This document shows positions 42,357-51,410 of a DNA stretch of 64,000 bases, one piece after another (position 1 is the first letter of the stretch; the number at the start of each line of letters is the position of its first letter). Made by a program: the position numbers and the translations under genes. The stretch covers positions 434,001 through 498,000 of the forward strand of contig OZ243926.1 of assembly GCA_965213765.1 (NCBI GenBank), in the 5' to 3' direction. The stretch is from JAJDXO01 sp965213765 (GTDB lineage: Bacteria; Pseudomonadota; Alphaproteobacteria; Rhodospirillales; UBA2165). The notes beneath the pieces were generated by a model. That model did no database searches and had not been told where the DNA came from. It saw nothing but the letters and a program-made list of their open reading frames with translations.

Positions 42357-44399
42357 ATGAACGACCTGTTCACCGGACAAAACGGCGAGAAGACCGCTAG
42401 GCAAACGGTGAAAACCCCACGGAAATCCGGGGGCAAATCAAAGTCCTACTCGGCCAAGGACATAGAGGTCCTGGAAGGCCTGGAGCCGGTGCGCCGGCGT
42501 CCGGGCATGTATATCGGCGGCACCGACGAGCGCGCGCTGCACCACCTGGTGGCCGAGCTGCTCGACAATTCCATGGACGAGGCGGTGGCCGGAGCGGCCA
42601 CCCGGATCGAGATCGAACTGGCCGCCGATCAGACGGTGACGGTGCGCGACAACGGCCGCGGCATCCCCGTCGATCCCCACCCCAAATTCAAGACCAAGTC
42701 GGCCCTGGAGGTGATCCTCACCACCCTCCATTCGGGCGGCAAGTTTTCGGACAAGTCCTACGAAACCTCGGGCGGCCTGCATGGCGTGGGCTTAAGCGTC
42801 GTCAACGCGCTGGCCGACGAACTCACCGTCGAGGTGGCCCGGGACAAGAAGGTTTGGGGCCAGTCCTACAGCCGCGGCAAGCCCAAGGGCAAACTCAAGG
42901 AAGTGGGCAAGGCCTCCAACCGGCGGGGGACCACGGTCGGTTTCCATCCGGATCCCAAGATTTTCGGCACCAAGGCGCATTTCCGTCCGGCCCTGCTCTA
43001 TCGCATGGCGCGCTCCAAGGCCTATCTGTTCCGGGGCGTCGAGATCCGCTGGTCCTGCGATGAGAGCCTCATCGCCGGGAAAGACGGGACGCCGGCCAAG
43101 GCAACCCTGCATTTTCCGGGCGGGCTCGAGGATTACCTCGCCCAGACGCTCGAAAACCGCACCACGGTGACGGAGAAGACGTTCGCCGGTCAGGCGGACC
43201 TCAACGGCGGCTCGGGCCGGGTCGAATGGGCCGTCGCCTGGCCCAACGACGAGGACGAATACTTCAACTCCTACTGCAACACCGTGCCGACCCCCCAAGG
43301 CGGCACCCACGAAGCGGGCTTCCGCACCGCCGTTACCAAGGCCCTCCGGGCCTACGGCGACCTCACCGGCAACAAGGCGGCGGCCAAGGTGAACGGCGAC
43401 GATACCCTGGGCGGCGCCTGCGTCATGCTCTCGGTGTTCATCCCCGACCCGCAATTCCAGGGCCAGACCAAGGAAAGGCTGGCGACGCCCGAAGCGGCCA
43501 AACTGGTGGAAAATTCGGTCAGCGACCATTTCGATCACTGGCTGTCGGGCGATCCCAAGGCCGCCGACAAGCTTCTGGAGCGGATCATCGAGCGCAGCCA
43601 GGACCGGATGCGCAAACGCCGGGAAAAGACCCTCAAGCGCCAATCGGCGACCAAGAAACTGCGGCTCCCCGGCAAGCTGGCCGATTGCACCCGGAAGTCC
43701 CGGGAAGGCACGGAATTGTTCATCGTCGAGGGTGATTCCGCCGGCGGCTCGGCCAAACAGGCCCGCGACCGGGCGACGCAAGCCGTGCTGCCGCTCCGTG
43801 GCAAGATTCTCAACGTGGCGAGCGCCACCGCCGACAAGATGAACGCCAACCAGGAACTGAACGATCTGATCGAGGCGCTGGGGTGCGGGACCGGACCCCG
43901 CTACGCCGACGACGATCTGCGCTATGACAAGATCATCATCATGACCGACGCCGACGTGGATGGCGCCCATATCGCTTCCCTTTTGATGACGTATTTTTTT
44001 AAGGAAATGCCCGAACTCATTGAAAACGGACATTTGTTTATAGCCCAACCGCCCCTCTACCGGATCGCGCAAGGGGGCGAGACGGTCTACGCCATGGACG
44101 ATGCCCACAAGGACGAATTGCTGGAAAAGGTGTTCACCGGCCGGGGCAAGATCGAGGTCTCGCGGTTCAAGGGACTGGGCGAAATGCCGCCGGCGCAGTT
44201 GAAGGAAACCGCCATGAACCCGGAGACGCGGACGCTCCTGCGGGTCACCGTCCCCGCCGGCCAGTCCGACGACGAACACCGGGAGGCCAGGGAGACCGCC
44301 AAGCTGGTGGATGACCTGATGGGCAAGAAACCGGAACTGCGCCTCGCCTTCATTCAGTCCCACGCCGCCGAGTTGGAAGACGGGCTTATAGATGTCTAG
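42357..44399 (+). CDS. parE: DNA topoisomerase IV subunit B
   Basis: A 680-residue type IIA topoisomerase ATPase subunit that decatenates replicated chromosomes. The GHKL ATPase has LVAELLDNSMDEAVAG, VRDNGRGIPVD and SGGLHGVGLSVVNAL. The TOPRIM domain has LFIVEGDSAGGSAKQARDR and MTDADVDGAHIASLLMTYFF. The length and lack of the GyrB insert, together with SAKDIEVLEGLEPVRRRPGM at the start, favour ParE over GyrB. No parC gene lies nearby. Confidence 0.95.
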   Translation: MNDLFTGQNGEKTARQTVKTPRKSGGKSKSYSAKDIEVLEGLEPVRRRPGMYIGGTDERALHHLVAELLDNSMDEAVAGAATRIEIELAADQTVTVRDNGRGIPVDPHPKFKTKSALEVILTTLHSGGKFSDKSYETSGGLHGVGLSVVNALADELTVEVARDKKVWGQSYSRGKPKGKLKEVGKASNRRGTTVGFHPDPKIFGTKAHFRPALLYRMARSKAYLFRGVEIRWSCDESLIAGKDGTPAKATLHFPGGLEDYLAQTLENRTTVTEKTFAGQADLNGGSGRVEWAVAWPNDEDEYFNSYCNTVPTPQGGTHEAGFRTAVTKALRAYGDLTGNKAAAKVNGDDTLGGACVMLSVFIPDPQFQGQTKERLATPEAAKLVENSVSDHFDHWLSGDPKAADKLLERIIERSQDRMRKRREKTLKRQSATKKLRLPGKLADCTRKSREGTELFIVEGDSAGGSAKQARDRATQAVLPLRGKILNVASATADKMNANQELNDLIEALGCGTGPRYADDDLRYDKIIIMTDADVDGAHIASLLMTYFFKEMPELIENGHLFIAQPPLYRIAQGGETVYAMDDAHKDELLEKVFTGRGKIEVSRFKGLGEMPPAQLKETAMNPETRTLLRVTVPAGQSDDEHREARETAKLVDDLMGKKPELRLAFIQSHAAELEDGLIDV

Positions 44400-44402
44400 G
44401 GC

Positions 44403-44957
44403 TTACTCCGCCGCCGTCGCCAGGGCGGAAAAGTCCCTGAGATATTCCTGGCCGCGCTCGAAGTAGCTGTCCGCGGACCAGTCGAAGCCCTCGATATCAT
44501 CCTTGGAGAGTTCGCGCATGAGTTTGGCGGGCCGGCCGCTCCACAATTCCCCTGATTTGATTACCTTTTTCGGCGTCAGCATGGCGCCGGCGGCGAGCAT
44601 GCCGCGGGATTCGATGGACGCCTCGTCGAGGACGATGGAGCCCATGCCGACGAACGCCTTGTCGGCGATATTGCACGCATGGAGCAACGCCATGTGGCCG
44701 ATGGTCACGTCGTCGCCGATATAGGTGCCCTGGGACTGGATGTGGACGTGGATCACCGTGCCGTCCTGGACGTTGACCCGCTTGCCGATGCGGATCGGGT
44801 TGTCGTCGCCGCGCAGCACGCAGTTGAACCAAACGGACGATCCCGCGCCGATTTCCACGTCGCCGATCACCGAGGCGCCGGGCGCGATGAATACGTCATC
44901 GGCTATTTTCGGCCACGTGCCGTTATAGGGCAGGATGTTTCCTTGGAAGTTGGACAT
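44403..44957 (-). CDS. Gamma-carbonic-anhydrase-like hexapeptide protein
   Basis: A 184-residue left-handed beta-helix protein with isoleucine-patch repeats (IGDVEIGAGSSVWFNCVLRGD, IGKRVNVQDGTVIHVH, IGDDVTIGHMALLHACNIAD). Three potential zinc-ligand histidines are visible in TVIHVH, TIGHM and LLHAC. Such proteins act as carbonic anhydrases or as paaY/caiE-like thioesterases; the specific activity is uncertain. It follows argC on the minus strand by 23 bp and converges with parE. Confidence 0.92.
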   Translation of the reverse strand: MSNFQGNILPYNGTWPKIADDVFIAPGASVIGDVEIGAGSSVWFNCVLRGDDNPIRIGKRVNVQDGTVIHVHIQSQGTYIGDDVTIGHMALLHACNIADKAFVGMGSIVLDEASIESRGMLAAGAMLTPKKVIKSGELWSGRPAKLMRELSKDDIEGFDWSADSYFERGQEYLRDFSALATAAE

Positions 44958-44980
44958 GTCGCGCTCCTTGTTGGGGCGTA

Positions 44981-45931
44981 CTATTCAAGGCCGGTCGCCT
45001 CGGCGAGGCCCAGCATGTTGTTGAGGTTCTGCACCGCGCTCCCCGACGCACCCTTGCCGAGATTGTCCGACTGGGCGGCCAAAACCGCATGGCCGTGCGC
45101 GTCGTTCCCGAAGACGTACAGCCTGAGATGGTTGGTGCCGTTCAAGGCCTCCGGATCCAGGAGCGCCGCGTGGCCCGCGGCGTCGCCCGGCTCGGCGACG
45201 GTGACGAACCGGCGGCCCGCATACCAGGCGCTCAAGCAGCCGTGAATGTCGCTCACGCCGGGTTTGCCGGGAAGAGCCGCCAACTGCAGCGGCACCTGGA
45301 CGATCATCCCCTGGCGGTAGCGTCCCACCGACGGCACGAACAGGGGCCGGGTCTCCAACAGGCCGTGGGCCTGGATTTCCGGTACGTGCTTATGCTCGAG
45401 ACCGAGGCCGTAGACGAAGAACTCGGACGAGACGGCATCGCCGGCGGAGGCATCCTCCATCCGCCTGATCAGCGACTTGCCGCCGCCCGAATAGCCGGAC
45501 ACCGCATTGATGGTCACCGGAAAGTCCGCCGGCATCAGCCCGGACGCGACCAGGGGCCGCAGCAGCGCGATGGCGGAGAGCGCGTAGCAGCCGGGATTGG
45601 CCACCAGGCGCGCGCCGGCGATCCTGGCTTCATGCCCCGCCTCGAGCTCGGGGTAGCCGAACACCCAGCCGTCCGCCGTCCGGTGGGCCGTCGAGGCGTC
45701 GATGATCCGGGTGCTGTCGGCGGCGAGCGCCACGGCCTCACGGGCGGCGTCATCGGGCAGGCAGAGGATGGCGACGTCGGCTTCCGCGAGCGCCGCCTTC
45801 CGGGCGCCCGCGTCCTTGCGCGACGCCTCGTCCAGGCGGATCAGCGAGAGGTCGTCCCGGTGCCCGAGCCGCCCGGCGATCTGCAGGCCGGTCGTCCCCG
45901 CCTCGCCGTCGATGAAAAGCTTTGCCGTCAT
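44981..45931 (-). CDS. argC: N-acetyl-gamma-glutamyl-phosphate reductase, type 2
   Basis: A 316-residue enzyme reducing N-acetylglutamyl phosphate to the semialdehyde in arginine synthesis. The NADP loop region is LFIDGEAGTTGLQIAGRL, and the catalytic Cys115 is in VANPGCYALSA. GYSGGGKSLI and HKHVPEIQAH are typical of the short type 2 enzymes. The start overlaps the DUF6176 gene by 4 bp. Confidence 0.95.
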   Translation of the reverse strand: MTAKLFIDGEAGTTGLQIAGRLGHRDDLSLIRLDEASRKDAGARKAALAEADVAILCLPDDAAREAVALAADSTRIIDASTAHRTADGWVFGYPELEAGHEARIAGARLVANPGCYALSAIALLRPLVASGLMPADFPVTINAVSGYSGGGKSLIRRMEDASAGDAVSSEFFVYGLGLEHKHVPEIQAHGLLETRPLFVPSVGRYRQGMIVQVPLQLAALPGKPGVSDIHGCLSAWYAGRRFVTVAEPGDAAGHAALLDPEALNGTNHLRLYVFGNDAHGHAVLAAQSDNLGKGASGSAVQNLNNMLGLAEATGLE

Positions 45932-46284
45932 TGGTTCTTGCCATCGCCAACCGAAAAATCAATCAAGGGTCTGAGAATTTCTCTATCTCCAAATGTCTCA
46001 GCTTTAAAGGCCTTGTGGATTGCATCTACTTCCCGTGTGGAATTCTTGGTTACCTCGGCAGATTTCTGCAGGCTCTCAGCCCGCATAAAGCAGATCAGGA
46101 AGTCCCCTTCGCTGGTCCGCTCCAGGAAGACCGACTCCAAGCTGACGCCTTCGTCCACTAAGGCGTCTACAACTTCTTCTGGACGCGCATTCATCGCCTC
46201 CGCCCAGGCGTCAACCTTTGGCAGACTTCCCGGCTTCAACTTTATCCGTGCACAAACAGTCTCGGTCATGGTCTCACAGTCCAC
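45928..46284 (-). CDS. DUF6176-like protein
   Basis: About 113-118 residues. The pattern CARIKLKPGSLPKVDAWAEA, EGVSLESVFLERTSEGDFLI and CFMRAESLQKSAEV matches small dimeric alpha-beta barrel proteins of the DUF6176 group. Function is unknown. The start at 46269 (MTETVCARI) is an alternative to 46284. The stop overlaps the argC start, so they are translationally linked, although no arginine-related role is known. Confidence 0.75.
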   Translation of the reverse strand: MDCETMTETVCARIKLKPGSLPKVDAWAEAMNARPEEVVDALVDEGVSLESVFLERTSEGDFLICFMRAESLQKSAEVTKNSTREVDAIHKAFKAETFGDREILRPLIDFSVGDGKNQ

Positions 46285-46368
46285 CGTGGGCGGCTGACAT
46301 AAGCCCTCAGGAGCGGAAAGTGAAGTTAATTCGCGCCGGAAACGACGCTCTAAGCCAACCGGCAGGCG

Positions 46369-46590
46369 CTACTTAATCGCCTTATACCGGTTCCAATTGT
46401 GTCCGGCGCCCCATGGGAGGTTGCAGCTGAGCTCTTCGGTTTTCGGCGGCTTCTTCTGATAGGTCTGTTCATTGGCGACCGGACGCTTGGCGCAGCCCGC
46501 CGCATGCCGATCCCAAAATCGGGCGGATGGTTTAATTTTTTGGCTCTCTGATCTGTTCGGCCCGGTCGCGTGTCTCTCAATCGGCGACAA
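46369..46590 (-). CDS. Possible small hypothetical protein
   Basis: A 73-codon minus-strand frame that overlaps the end of the DUF6644-like gene. It is hydrophilic, rich in Lys, Asn and Pro at its end (NLPWGAGHNWNRYKAIK). There is no recognisable domain and no clear ribosome-binding site. It may be only an open frame, and the 46285-46576 stretch may be non-coding. Confidence 0.2.
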   Translation of the reverse strand: MSPIERHATGPNRSESQKIKPSARFWDRHAAGCAKRPVANEQTYQKKPPKTEELSCNLPWGAGHNWNRYKAIK

Positions 46591-47047
46591 ACGCGATGAA
46601 CCGCCCGGAGACTAGCGCCGCGACCCAGCAGGCGATAGAGAAAAATCCCATGAGGCGCGCCGCACCGTCGGGCGCATCGGCGAGGTCGGCGCCGTACCGT
46701 TTCATCGACATGATTGCCGAGCCCGCCCCCAGCAGGACCAGAAGCAACTTCAACTGAAATGCCGGATTGAGCGCGTACTCGCTCGCCCGGGTGGCGAACA
46801 GGATGGAGCCGGTCAGTACCGCCAAGACGAAACCGGTTCCGGCCGTTCGGGCGAGAATTCGGACAATCGGGGCCCGTGGAATAGTTGGCCACAGGCCGAT
46901 CAGCCGCAGCGACAGGGGCACCGACCCTCCGACCAGAAGCGCGATGGCGAGGACATGACCGGCATTGACCGCCGCATAGGTCCAGCGGGAAAACCGGATC
47001 GCCTCAATAGGCGCGAACGTCTCCAGCGATCCGAGAAATCCCTCCAA
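46577..47047 (-). CDS. DUF6644/DUF2214-like integral membrane protein
   Basis: A 156-residue protein with four predicted membrane helices (around 25-45, 62-82, 95-112 and 132-150). It begins FLGSLETFAPIEAIRFSRWTYAAVNAGHVLAI, where the His in helix 1 is typical of the family and may ligate heme or metal. Such proteins are found beside DUF6152 genes, as here; function is unknown. Confidence 0.7.
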   Translation of the reverse strand: MEGFLGSLETFAPIEAIRFSRWTYAAVNAGHVLAIALLVGGSVPLSLRLIGLWPTIPRAPIVRILARTAGTGFVLAVLTGSILFATRASEYALNPAFQLKLLLVLLGAGSAIMSMKRYGADLADAPDGAARLMGFFSIACWVAALVSGRFIAFVAD

Positions 47048-47078
47048 CGGGCTGATCCATCGCTCGTTGCGGCCGATC

Positions 47079-47459
47079 CTAGTCGCGGCCCGGATAAAGG
47101 TCGTAGCGCTTGCCGGAGATGAATATCTCCTCGGCCTTCATCAGCTTGTCGTTGATGTTGACCGACGGCTCACCGATGATCCGCACCTCGACCCCCTTGG
47201 CCAGATCGCCGGCCTTGAGACCGGCGCGTTGGTTCCGCCAGGGCTGGCCCACCTCGACGGTCCAGACCTCGCCTTCGGCATCGACGGTGAGGACGCCGTG
47301 GGGGTTGCCCAACTTGACGGTCTTAATCAGGCCGGTGAGTTGAATATTACCGCCGGTCGTCCATGACCAGCCGTGATGGGCAAGGGCGGTAGTCGCCCCG
47401 ATGACGAGGACGGCGACAAATGCGGCGACGGGGGCAAGACGTGCTTTCAACTGGCGCAT
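47079..47459 (-). CDS. DUF6152-family exported protein
   Basis: A 126-residue protein with a Sec signal peptide (residues 1-27, ending ATTALA) followed by HHGW, the conserved His pair at the mature N-terminus, and an OB-like beta domain (LTGLIKTVKLGNPHGVLTVD, GEVWTVEVG, AGDLAKGVEVRIIG). The exposed HH motif suggests copper or other metal binding, which is inferred. It pairs with the membrane gene 31 bp downstream. Confidence 0.78.
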   Translation of the reverse strand: MRQLKARLAPVAAFVAVLVIGATTALAHHGWSWTTGGNIQLTGLIKTVKLGNPHGVLTVDAEGEVWTVEVGQPWRNQRAGLKAGDLAKGVEVRIIGEPSVNINDKLMKAEEIFISGKRYDLYPGRD

Positions 47460-47507
47460 GATTTCTTCTCGGTTCCGGTTTCCGGGAACAGTATAGCCCT
47501 AACGAAC

Positions 47508-47538
47508 GAAAACGGCCTCCCCGTCGCGGGGGAGGCCG
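47508..47538 (-). terminator. Rho-independent terminator of rplM-rpsI
   Basis: On the minus strand CGGCCTCCCC/GGGGAGGCCG forms a 10-bp stem followed by TTTTC, 24 bp after the rpsI stop. Confidence 0.9.
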
Positions 47539-47562
47539 CACAATTTCGTGTAAACGTCTCGC

Positions 47563-48081
47563 CTAACGTTTCGAGAACTGGAACGACCGGCGGGCCTTGG
47601 CGCGGCCGTACTTCTTCCGCTCGACGACGCGGCTGTCGCGGGTCAGGAACCCGCCTTTCTTGAGGGCCGGGCGCAGCGCCGGGTCGTGGCAGGTCAGCGC
47701 CTTGGAGATGCCGTGGCGCACCGCGCCGGCCTGGCCCGAAAGGCCGCCGCCGGAAACCGTGCACATGACGTCGTACTGATCGACGCGGCCCACTTCCTGG
47801 AACGGCTGGTTGAGCAGCATCCGCAGCACGGGGCGCGCGAAGTAGGTCTCCACGTCCCGGTCGTTGACCACGATCTTGCCGCTGCCGGGCTTAAGCCAGA
47901 CGCGGGCCACCGCATCCTTCCGCTTGCCGGTGGCATAGGCGCGGCCGTGCTCGTCGAGCACCGGCTCGGCGGGCGCCGCCGGTGCGGCCTGGACGGGCGC
48001 CTCGGTCTCCGCGGCCGCATCACCGCCTTCGAGCGATTCTTTCAGTTCCTCGAGGGCCTCCGCTGTGGGTTGATCAGCCAT
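47563..48081 (-). CDS. rpsI: 30S ribosomal protein S9
   Basis: A 172-residue S9. The conserved part begins YATGKRKDAVARVWLKPGSG and ends GRAKARRSFQFSKR, the tRNA-contacting tail. The first 45 residues form an Ala/Glu/Pro-rich extension (including APVQAAPAAPAEPV), common in alphaproteobacterial S9. The start lies 1 bp after rplM stops, as expected for the conserved rplM-rpsI pair. Confidence 0.97.
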   Translation of the reverse strand: MADQPTAEALEELKESLEGGDAAAETEAPVQAAPAAPAEPVLDEHGRAYATGKRKDAVARVWLKPGSGKIVVNDRDVETYFARPVLRMLLNQPFQEVGRVDQYDVMCTVSGGGLSGQAGAVRHGISKALTCHDPALRPALKKGGFLTRDSRVVERKKYGRAKARRSFQFSKR

Positions 48082-48082
48082 A

Positions 48083-48547
48083 TCAGGCGCTCCTCTTGTT
48101 CTTCGGGTTCATGGCGGCGACGTCCAGCACCTGAGGCTCTTGCGCCTCGTGGGGGTGTTCGGCGCCGGCATAGACGTGCAGCTTGCGCATCTGCTGGCGG
48201 CCCAGGGGCGAGCGGGAGATCATCCGCTCGACGGCCTTGTGAACCACCCGCTCCGGGTGCTTGCCATCGAGAATCTCGCCGGCGGTCGCTTTCTTGATGC
48301 CGCCCGGGTAGCCGGTGTGACGGTAATAGGTCTTGTCGGTGCGCTTGTTGCCGGTGAGCCGGACCTTGCCCGCATTGACGACGATGATGTTGTCGCCGCA
48401 ATCGATATGCGGGGTGAAGATAGGCTTGTGCTTGCCGCGCAGCCGGGAAACGACGATGCTGGCGAGCCGGCCAAGGACCACATCCTCGGCGTCGATCACG
48501 AACCAGTCCCGCTGTACGTCGCCGGGTTTGGCTGAATAGGTTTTCAT
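48083..48547 (-). CDS. rplM: 50S ribosomal protein L13
   Basis: A 154-residue L13 of usual length. Motifs MKTYSAKPGDVQRDWFVIDA, LGRLASIVVSRLRGKHKP and YRHTGYPGGIKKATAGEIL are diagnostic. It leads the rplM-rpsI operon, with its promoter in the 220-bp region shared with the divergent enoyl-CoA hydratase gene. Confidence 0.97.
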   Translation of the reverse strand: MKTYSAKPGDVQRDWFVIDAEDVVLGRLASIVVSRLRGKHKPIFTPHIDCGDNIIVVNAGKVRLTGNKRTDKTYYRHTGYPGGIKKATAGEILDGKHPERVVHKAVERMISRSPLGRQQMRKLHVYAGAEHPHEAQEPQVLDVAAMNPKNKRSA

Positions 48548-48641
48548 CCACTAATTCCTCTTGAAGACGCGCGAATATACGGTTTCGCGCGCACAAGTCA
48601 ACGACGAAATTTGCGAATATTCCAATGATTTCCATAGGTTA

Positions 48642-48669
48642 GGAATGAGGTATTATAATACCTCATTCC
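48642..48669. promoter_or_regulatory. 28-bp perfect palindrome between rplM and an enoyl-CoA hydratase gene
   Basis: GGAATGAGGTATTA and TAATACCTCATTCC are exact inverted complements with no loop. A TATAAT -10-like hexamer lies at its centre (48654-48659). A dimeric repressor bound here would block a promoter reading toward the hydratase gene or rplM. No regulator gene adjoins. Confidence 0.65.
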
Positions 48670-48770
48670 AATCATCAAGAGCACGGGGACGCCGGGCAGA
48701 TTATCCCTTGCGGTGCCGGGATCAAAGGCGGATTCTCAACGCCAGCGACGCACCCCAAGGAGGCTCCCAA

Positions 48771-49580
48771 ATGCCCGATGCCCCCCAGCCGGACCAGATC
48801 GACGAGACCATCTTGCTCCGCGACGACACGGATGCCGGCATCACCACGGTGACCCTGAACCGTCCCGCCAAGCGCAATGCGCTCTCGGACGCCATGCTGG
48901 CGGAATTGAAGTCAACGCTCGACGCCATCAACGAGGACCCCGCGGTCCGGGTGGTCATTCTTGCGGCCAACGGTCCGGTCTTCAGCGCCGGGCACGACTT
49001 GAAGGAAATGCGGGCCGACCCCTCCTACGACAACATCCTCAGGCTGTTTACCGCATGCAGCGAGGTGATGCTGACCCTCACACGGATGCGCCAGCCGGTC
49101 ATCGCCCGGGTGCACGCGACCGCCGCCGCCGCCGGGTGCCAGCTCGTCTCCGCCTGCGACCTCGCCGTCGCCGGCGAAGACGCCAAGTTCGCCACGCCGG
49201 GCATCGTCAACGGGCTGTTCTGCTCAACGCCCATGGTGCCGCTCAGCCGAACCGTCGGGCGCAAGGCGGCGATGGAAATGCTGCTCACGGGCAATCTCAT
49301 CGATGCCGAGCGCGCGCTTCGGTTCGGTCTGGTTAACCGGGTGGTGCCCGCCGATCAACTCGACCAAGCGGTGATGGAATTCGCCGAACGGATCGCCGGC
49401 CTGTCGACCAAGTCCATGTCCATAGGCAAGGAGGCGTTCTACAAGCAGATCGACATGGACCTGGACGAAGCTTACGCATTCACCTCGAAGGTGATGGCCG
49501 AGAATATGCAGGTGCACGATGCCCGGGAGGGCATCGACGCGTTTCTCGAGAAACGTCACCCCGAATGGCGGGACCGGTAG
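48771..49580 (+). CDS. Enoyl-CoA hydratase/isomerase family protein
   Basis: A 269-residue crotonase-fold protein. The oxyanion-hole segment is VFSAGHDLKEMRAD, and RVHATAAAAGCQLVSACDLAVA and FATPGIVNGLFCSTPMVPLS follow. The usual catalytic Glu positions of crotonase are not obviously kept (Gly-Leu-Phe replaces the second), so it is an ECHD3-like member of uncertain reaction. The ATG at 48771 has a perfect AAGGAGG. It is followed by CoA-binding and metY genes in a probable operon. Confidence 0.88.
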   Translation: MPDAPQPDQIDETILLRDDTDAGITTVTLNRPAKRNALSDAMLAELKSTLDAINEDPAVRVVILAANGPVFSAGHDLKEMRADPSYDNILRLFTACSEVMLTLTRMRQPVIARVHATAAAAGCQLVSACDLAVAGEDAKFATPGIVNGLFCSTPMVPLSRTVGRKAAMEMLLTGNLIDAERALRFGLVNRVVPADQLDQAVMEFAERIAGLSTKSMSIGKEAFYKQIDMDLDEAYAFTSKVMAENMQVHDAREGIDAFLEKRHPEWRDR

Positions 49581-49589
49581 GCATCCGGC

Positions 49590-50084
49590 TTGAACCTGTA
49601 TTACCCCGATACGTCGATCCGCAATATCCTCCGGCGGGTCAAGACCATCGCCATGGTCGGCGCCAGTCCGGATTGGGTCCGGCCCAGTCACTTCGCCATG
49701 AAATATTTGCAGCGCAAGGGCTACCGGGTGATCCCGGTGAACCCGCGGGCCGCCGGCACCAAGATACTCGGCGAAGAAGTCTACGGTGCGTTGGCCGGCG
49801 TCCCGCCCACCTTCGAAATGGTCGACGTGTTCCGCAACTCGGACGCCGCGGGACCGATTACCGACGAGGCCATCGAGATCGCATCCGAGAAAGGGATCGA
49901 GTTCATCTGGATGCAGTTGGGTGTGGTCAACCACGAAGCGGCTGCCCGCGCCGAAGCGGCCGGGCTGTCGGTGGTCATGGACCGCTGCCCCAAAATCGAA
50001 TACGGACGCCTGTTCGGCGAGTTGAGCTGGTCGGGCGTCAACTCCAGGATCATCACCGCCAAGCGCGCGCCCTTCAGACGGTAG
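49590..50084 (+). CDS. CoA-binding domain protein (YccU-like)
   Basis: A 164-residue Rossmann-like protein of the CoA_binding_2 family. It contains IRNILRRVKTIAMVGASPDW, YRVIPVNPRAAGTKILGEEV and VVMDRCPKIEYGRL. Related proteins bind CoA or CoA thioesters; the role is unclear. A TTG start at 49590 fits family length. It sits between the enoyl-CoA hydratase and metY. Confidence 0.85.
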   Translation: MNLYYPDTSIRNILRRVKTIAMVGASPDWVRPSHFAMKYLQRKGYRVIPVNPRAAGTKILGEEVYGALAGVPPTFEMVDVFRNSDAAGPITDEAIEIASEKGIEFIWMQLGVVNHEAAARAEAAGLSVVMDRCPKIEYGRLFGELSWSGVNSRIITAKRAPFRR

Positions 50085-50088
50085 GACC

Positions 50089-51393
50089 ATGAGCGGCAAA
50101 ACGGAAAAATCAGGTCCCATCGAGTACGGGTTCGAGACCCGGGCGGTTCACGCCGGCGCCCAACCGGACCCGGTCACCGGCGCGCGGGCCACACCCATCT
50201 ATCAGACAACGTCCTACGTTTTCGACGACACCGAACATGCCGCCGATCTGTTCAACCTGTCCCGGTTCGGCTTCATCTATTCCCGGCTCGGCAACCCGAC
50301 CGTCTCGGTGCTGGAGGAGCGTGTCGCCAACCTGGAAGACGGGCGGGCAGGCCTCGCGGCGGCATCCGGTCACGCGGCCCAGTTCCTGACCTTCTTCACC
50401 CTGCTGGAGCCCGGCGACGAGTTCATCGCGTCGCGCAATCTATATGGCGGGTCGGTCACCCAGTTCGGCCTGTCGTTCAAGCGGCTGGGGTGGACTTGCC
50501 GTTTCGTCGACCCGGCCGACCCGGAGAACTTCCGGGAAGCCCTGACGCCGAAGACCAAGGCGATCTTCCTCGAAGTGCTTGCCAATCCCGGCGGCATCAT
50601 CGTCGATCTGGAGCCGGTGGTGGAAATCGCGCGCGCGGCCGGCATTCCGGTGATCGTCGACAACACCATGGCGTCTCCCTATCTTTGCCAGCCGATCAAA
50701 TGGGGCGCCGACATCGTCATACACTCGACCACCAAGTACCTCTCCGGGCACGGCAATTCCATGGGCGGCGTGATCGTCGAGAGCGGCAAATTCGACTGGC
50801 TCCAGGGCGGCAAGTTCCCGGGCATGACCGAGCCGGACCCGGCCTATCACGGCCTCACCTTCTACGAGACCTTCGGCGACTTCGGCTTCACCACCAAGGC
50901 CCGCGCCGTCGCGCTCCGGGATTTCGGGCCGACCATGGCGCCGTTGAACGCGTTTCTGACCATCACCGGGATCGAGACCCTGGCACTGCGCATGGACCGC
51001 CATGTGGCCAACGCCCAAAGGGTTGCCGAATTTCTCGAGGCGCATCCGGCTGTCGAGTGGGTTTCCTATGCCGGATTGGCGTCGAGCCCGTATCATGACC
51101 TCGCGGCGAAGTACCTCCCCAACGGGCCCGGCGCCACGTTCACCTTCGGCCTCAAGGGCGGCTTCGATGCCGGTGTCAAAATGGTCGAGGCCTGCGAGCT
51201 GTTTTCCCACCTCGCCAACATCGGCGACACCCGGAGCCTGATCATCCACCCCGCCTCGACGACCCACCGGCAGCTTACCGAGGAGCAGCAGATCGCCGCC
51301 GGGGCCGGTCCCGACGTCATCCGGCTGTCGATCGGGATCGAGAACGCCGACGACATCCTGCGTGATTTGGATCAAGCGCTGAGCGCCGCCTGA
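50089..51393 (+). CDS. metY: O-acetylhomoserine sulfhydrylase
   Basis: A 434-residue PLP enzyme of the Cys/Met metabolism family, making homocysteine from O-acetylhomoserine and sulfide. It has GFETRAVHAGAQPDPVTGAR, YSRLGNPTVSVLEERVANLE, and the PLP lysine region DIVIHSTTKYLSGHGNSMGG. The long family type and the NIGDTRSLIIHPASTTHRQL motif favour MetY over cystathionine synthases. It starts 4 bp after the CoA-binding gene. Confidence 0.93.
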   Translation: MSGKTEKSGPIEYGFETRAVHAGAQPDPVTGARATPIYQTTSYVFDDTEHAADLFNLSRFGFIYSRLGNPTVSVLEERVANLEDGRAGLAAASGHAAQFLTFFTLLEPGDEFIASRNLYGGSVTQFGLSFKRLGWTCRFVDPADPENFREALTPKTKAIFLEVLANPGGIIVDLEPVVEIARAAGIPVIVDNTMASPYLCQPIKWGADIVIHSTTKYLSGHGNSMGGVIVESGKFDWLQGGKFPGMTEPDPAYHGLTFYETFGDFGFTTKARAVALRDFGPTMAPLNAFLTITGIETLALRMDRHVANAQRVAEFLEAHPAVEWVSYAGLASSPYHDLAAKYLPNGPGATFTFGLKGGFDAGVKMVEACELFSHLANIGDTRSLIIHPASTTHRQLTEEQQIAAGAGPDVIRLSIGIENADDILRDLDQALSAA

Positions 51394-51410
51394 ATGGCAT
51401 AACCGCTCCC

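Noticed and set aside
42792..44363. A 523-codon minus-strand frame opposite parE
   Set aside because: Shadow of parE produced by high GC content; no family match.
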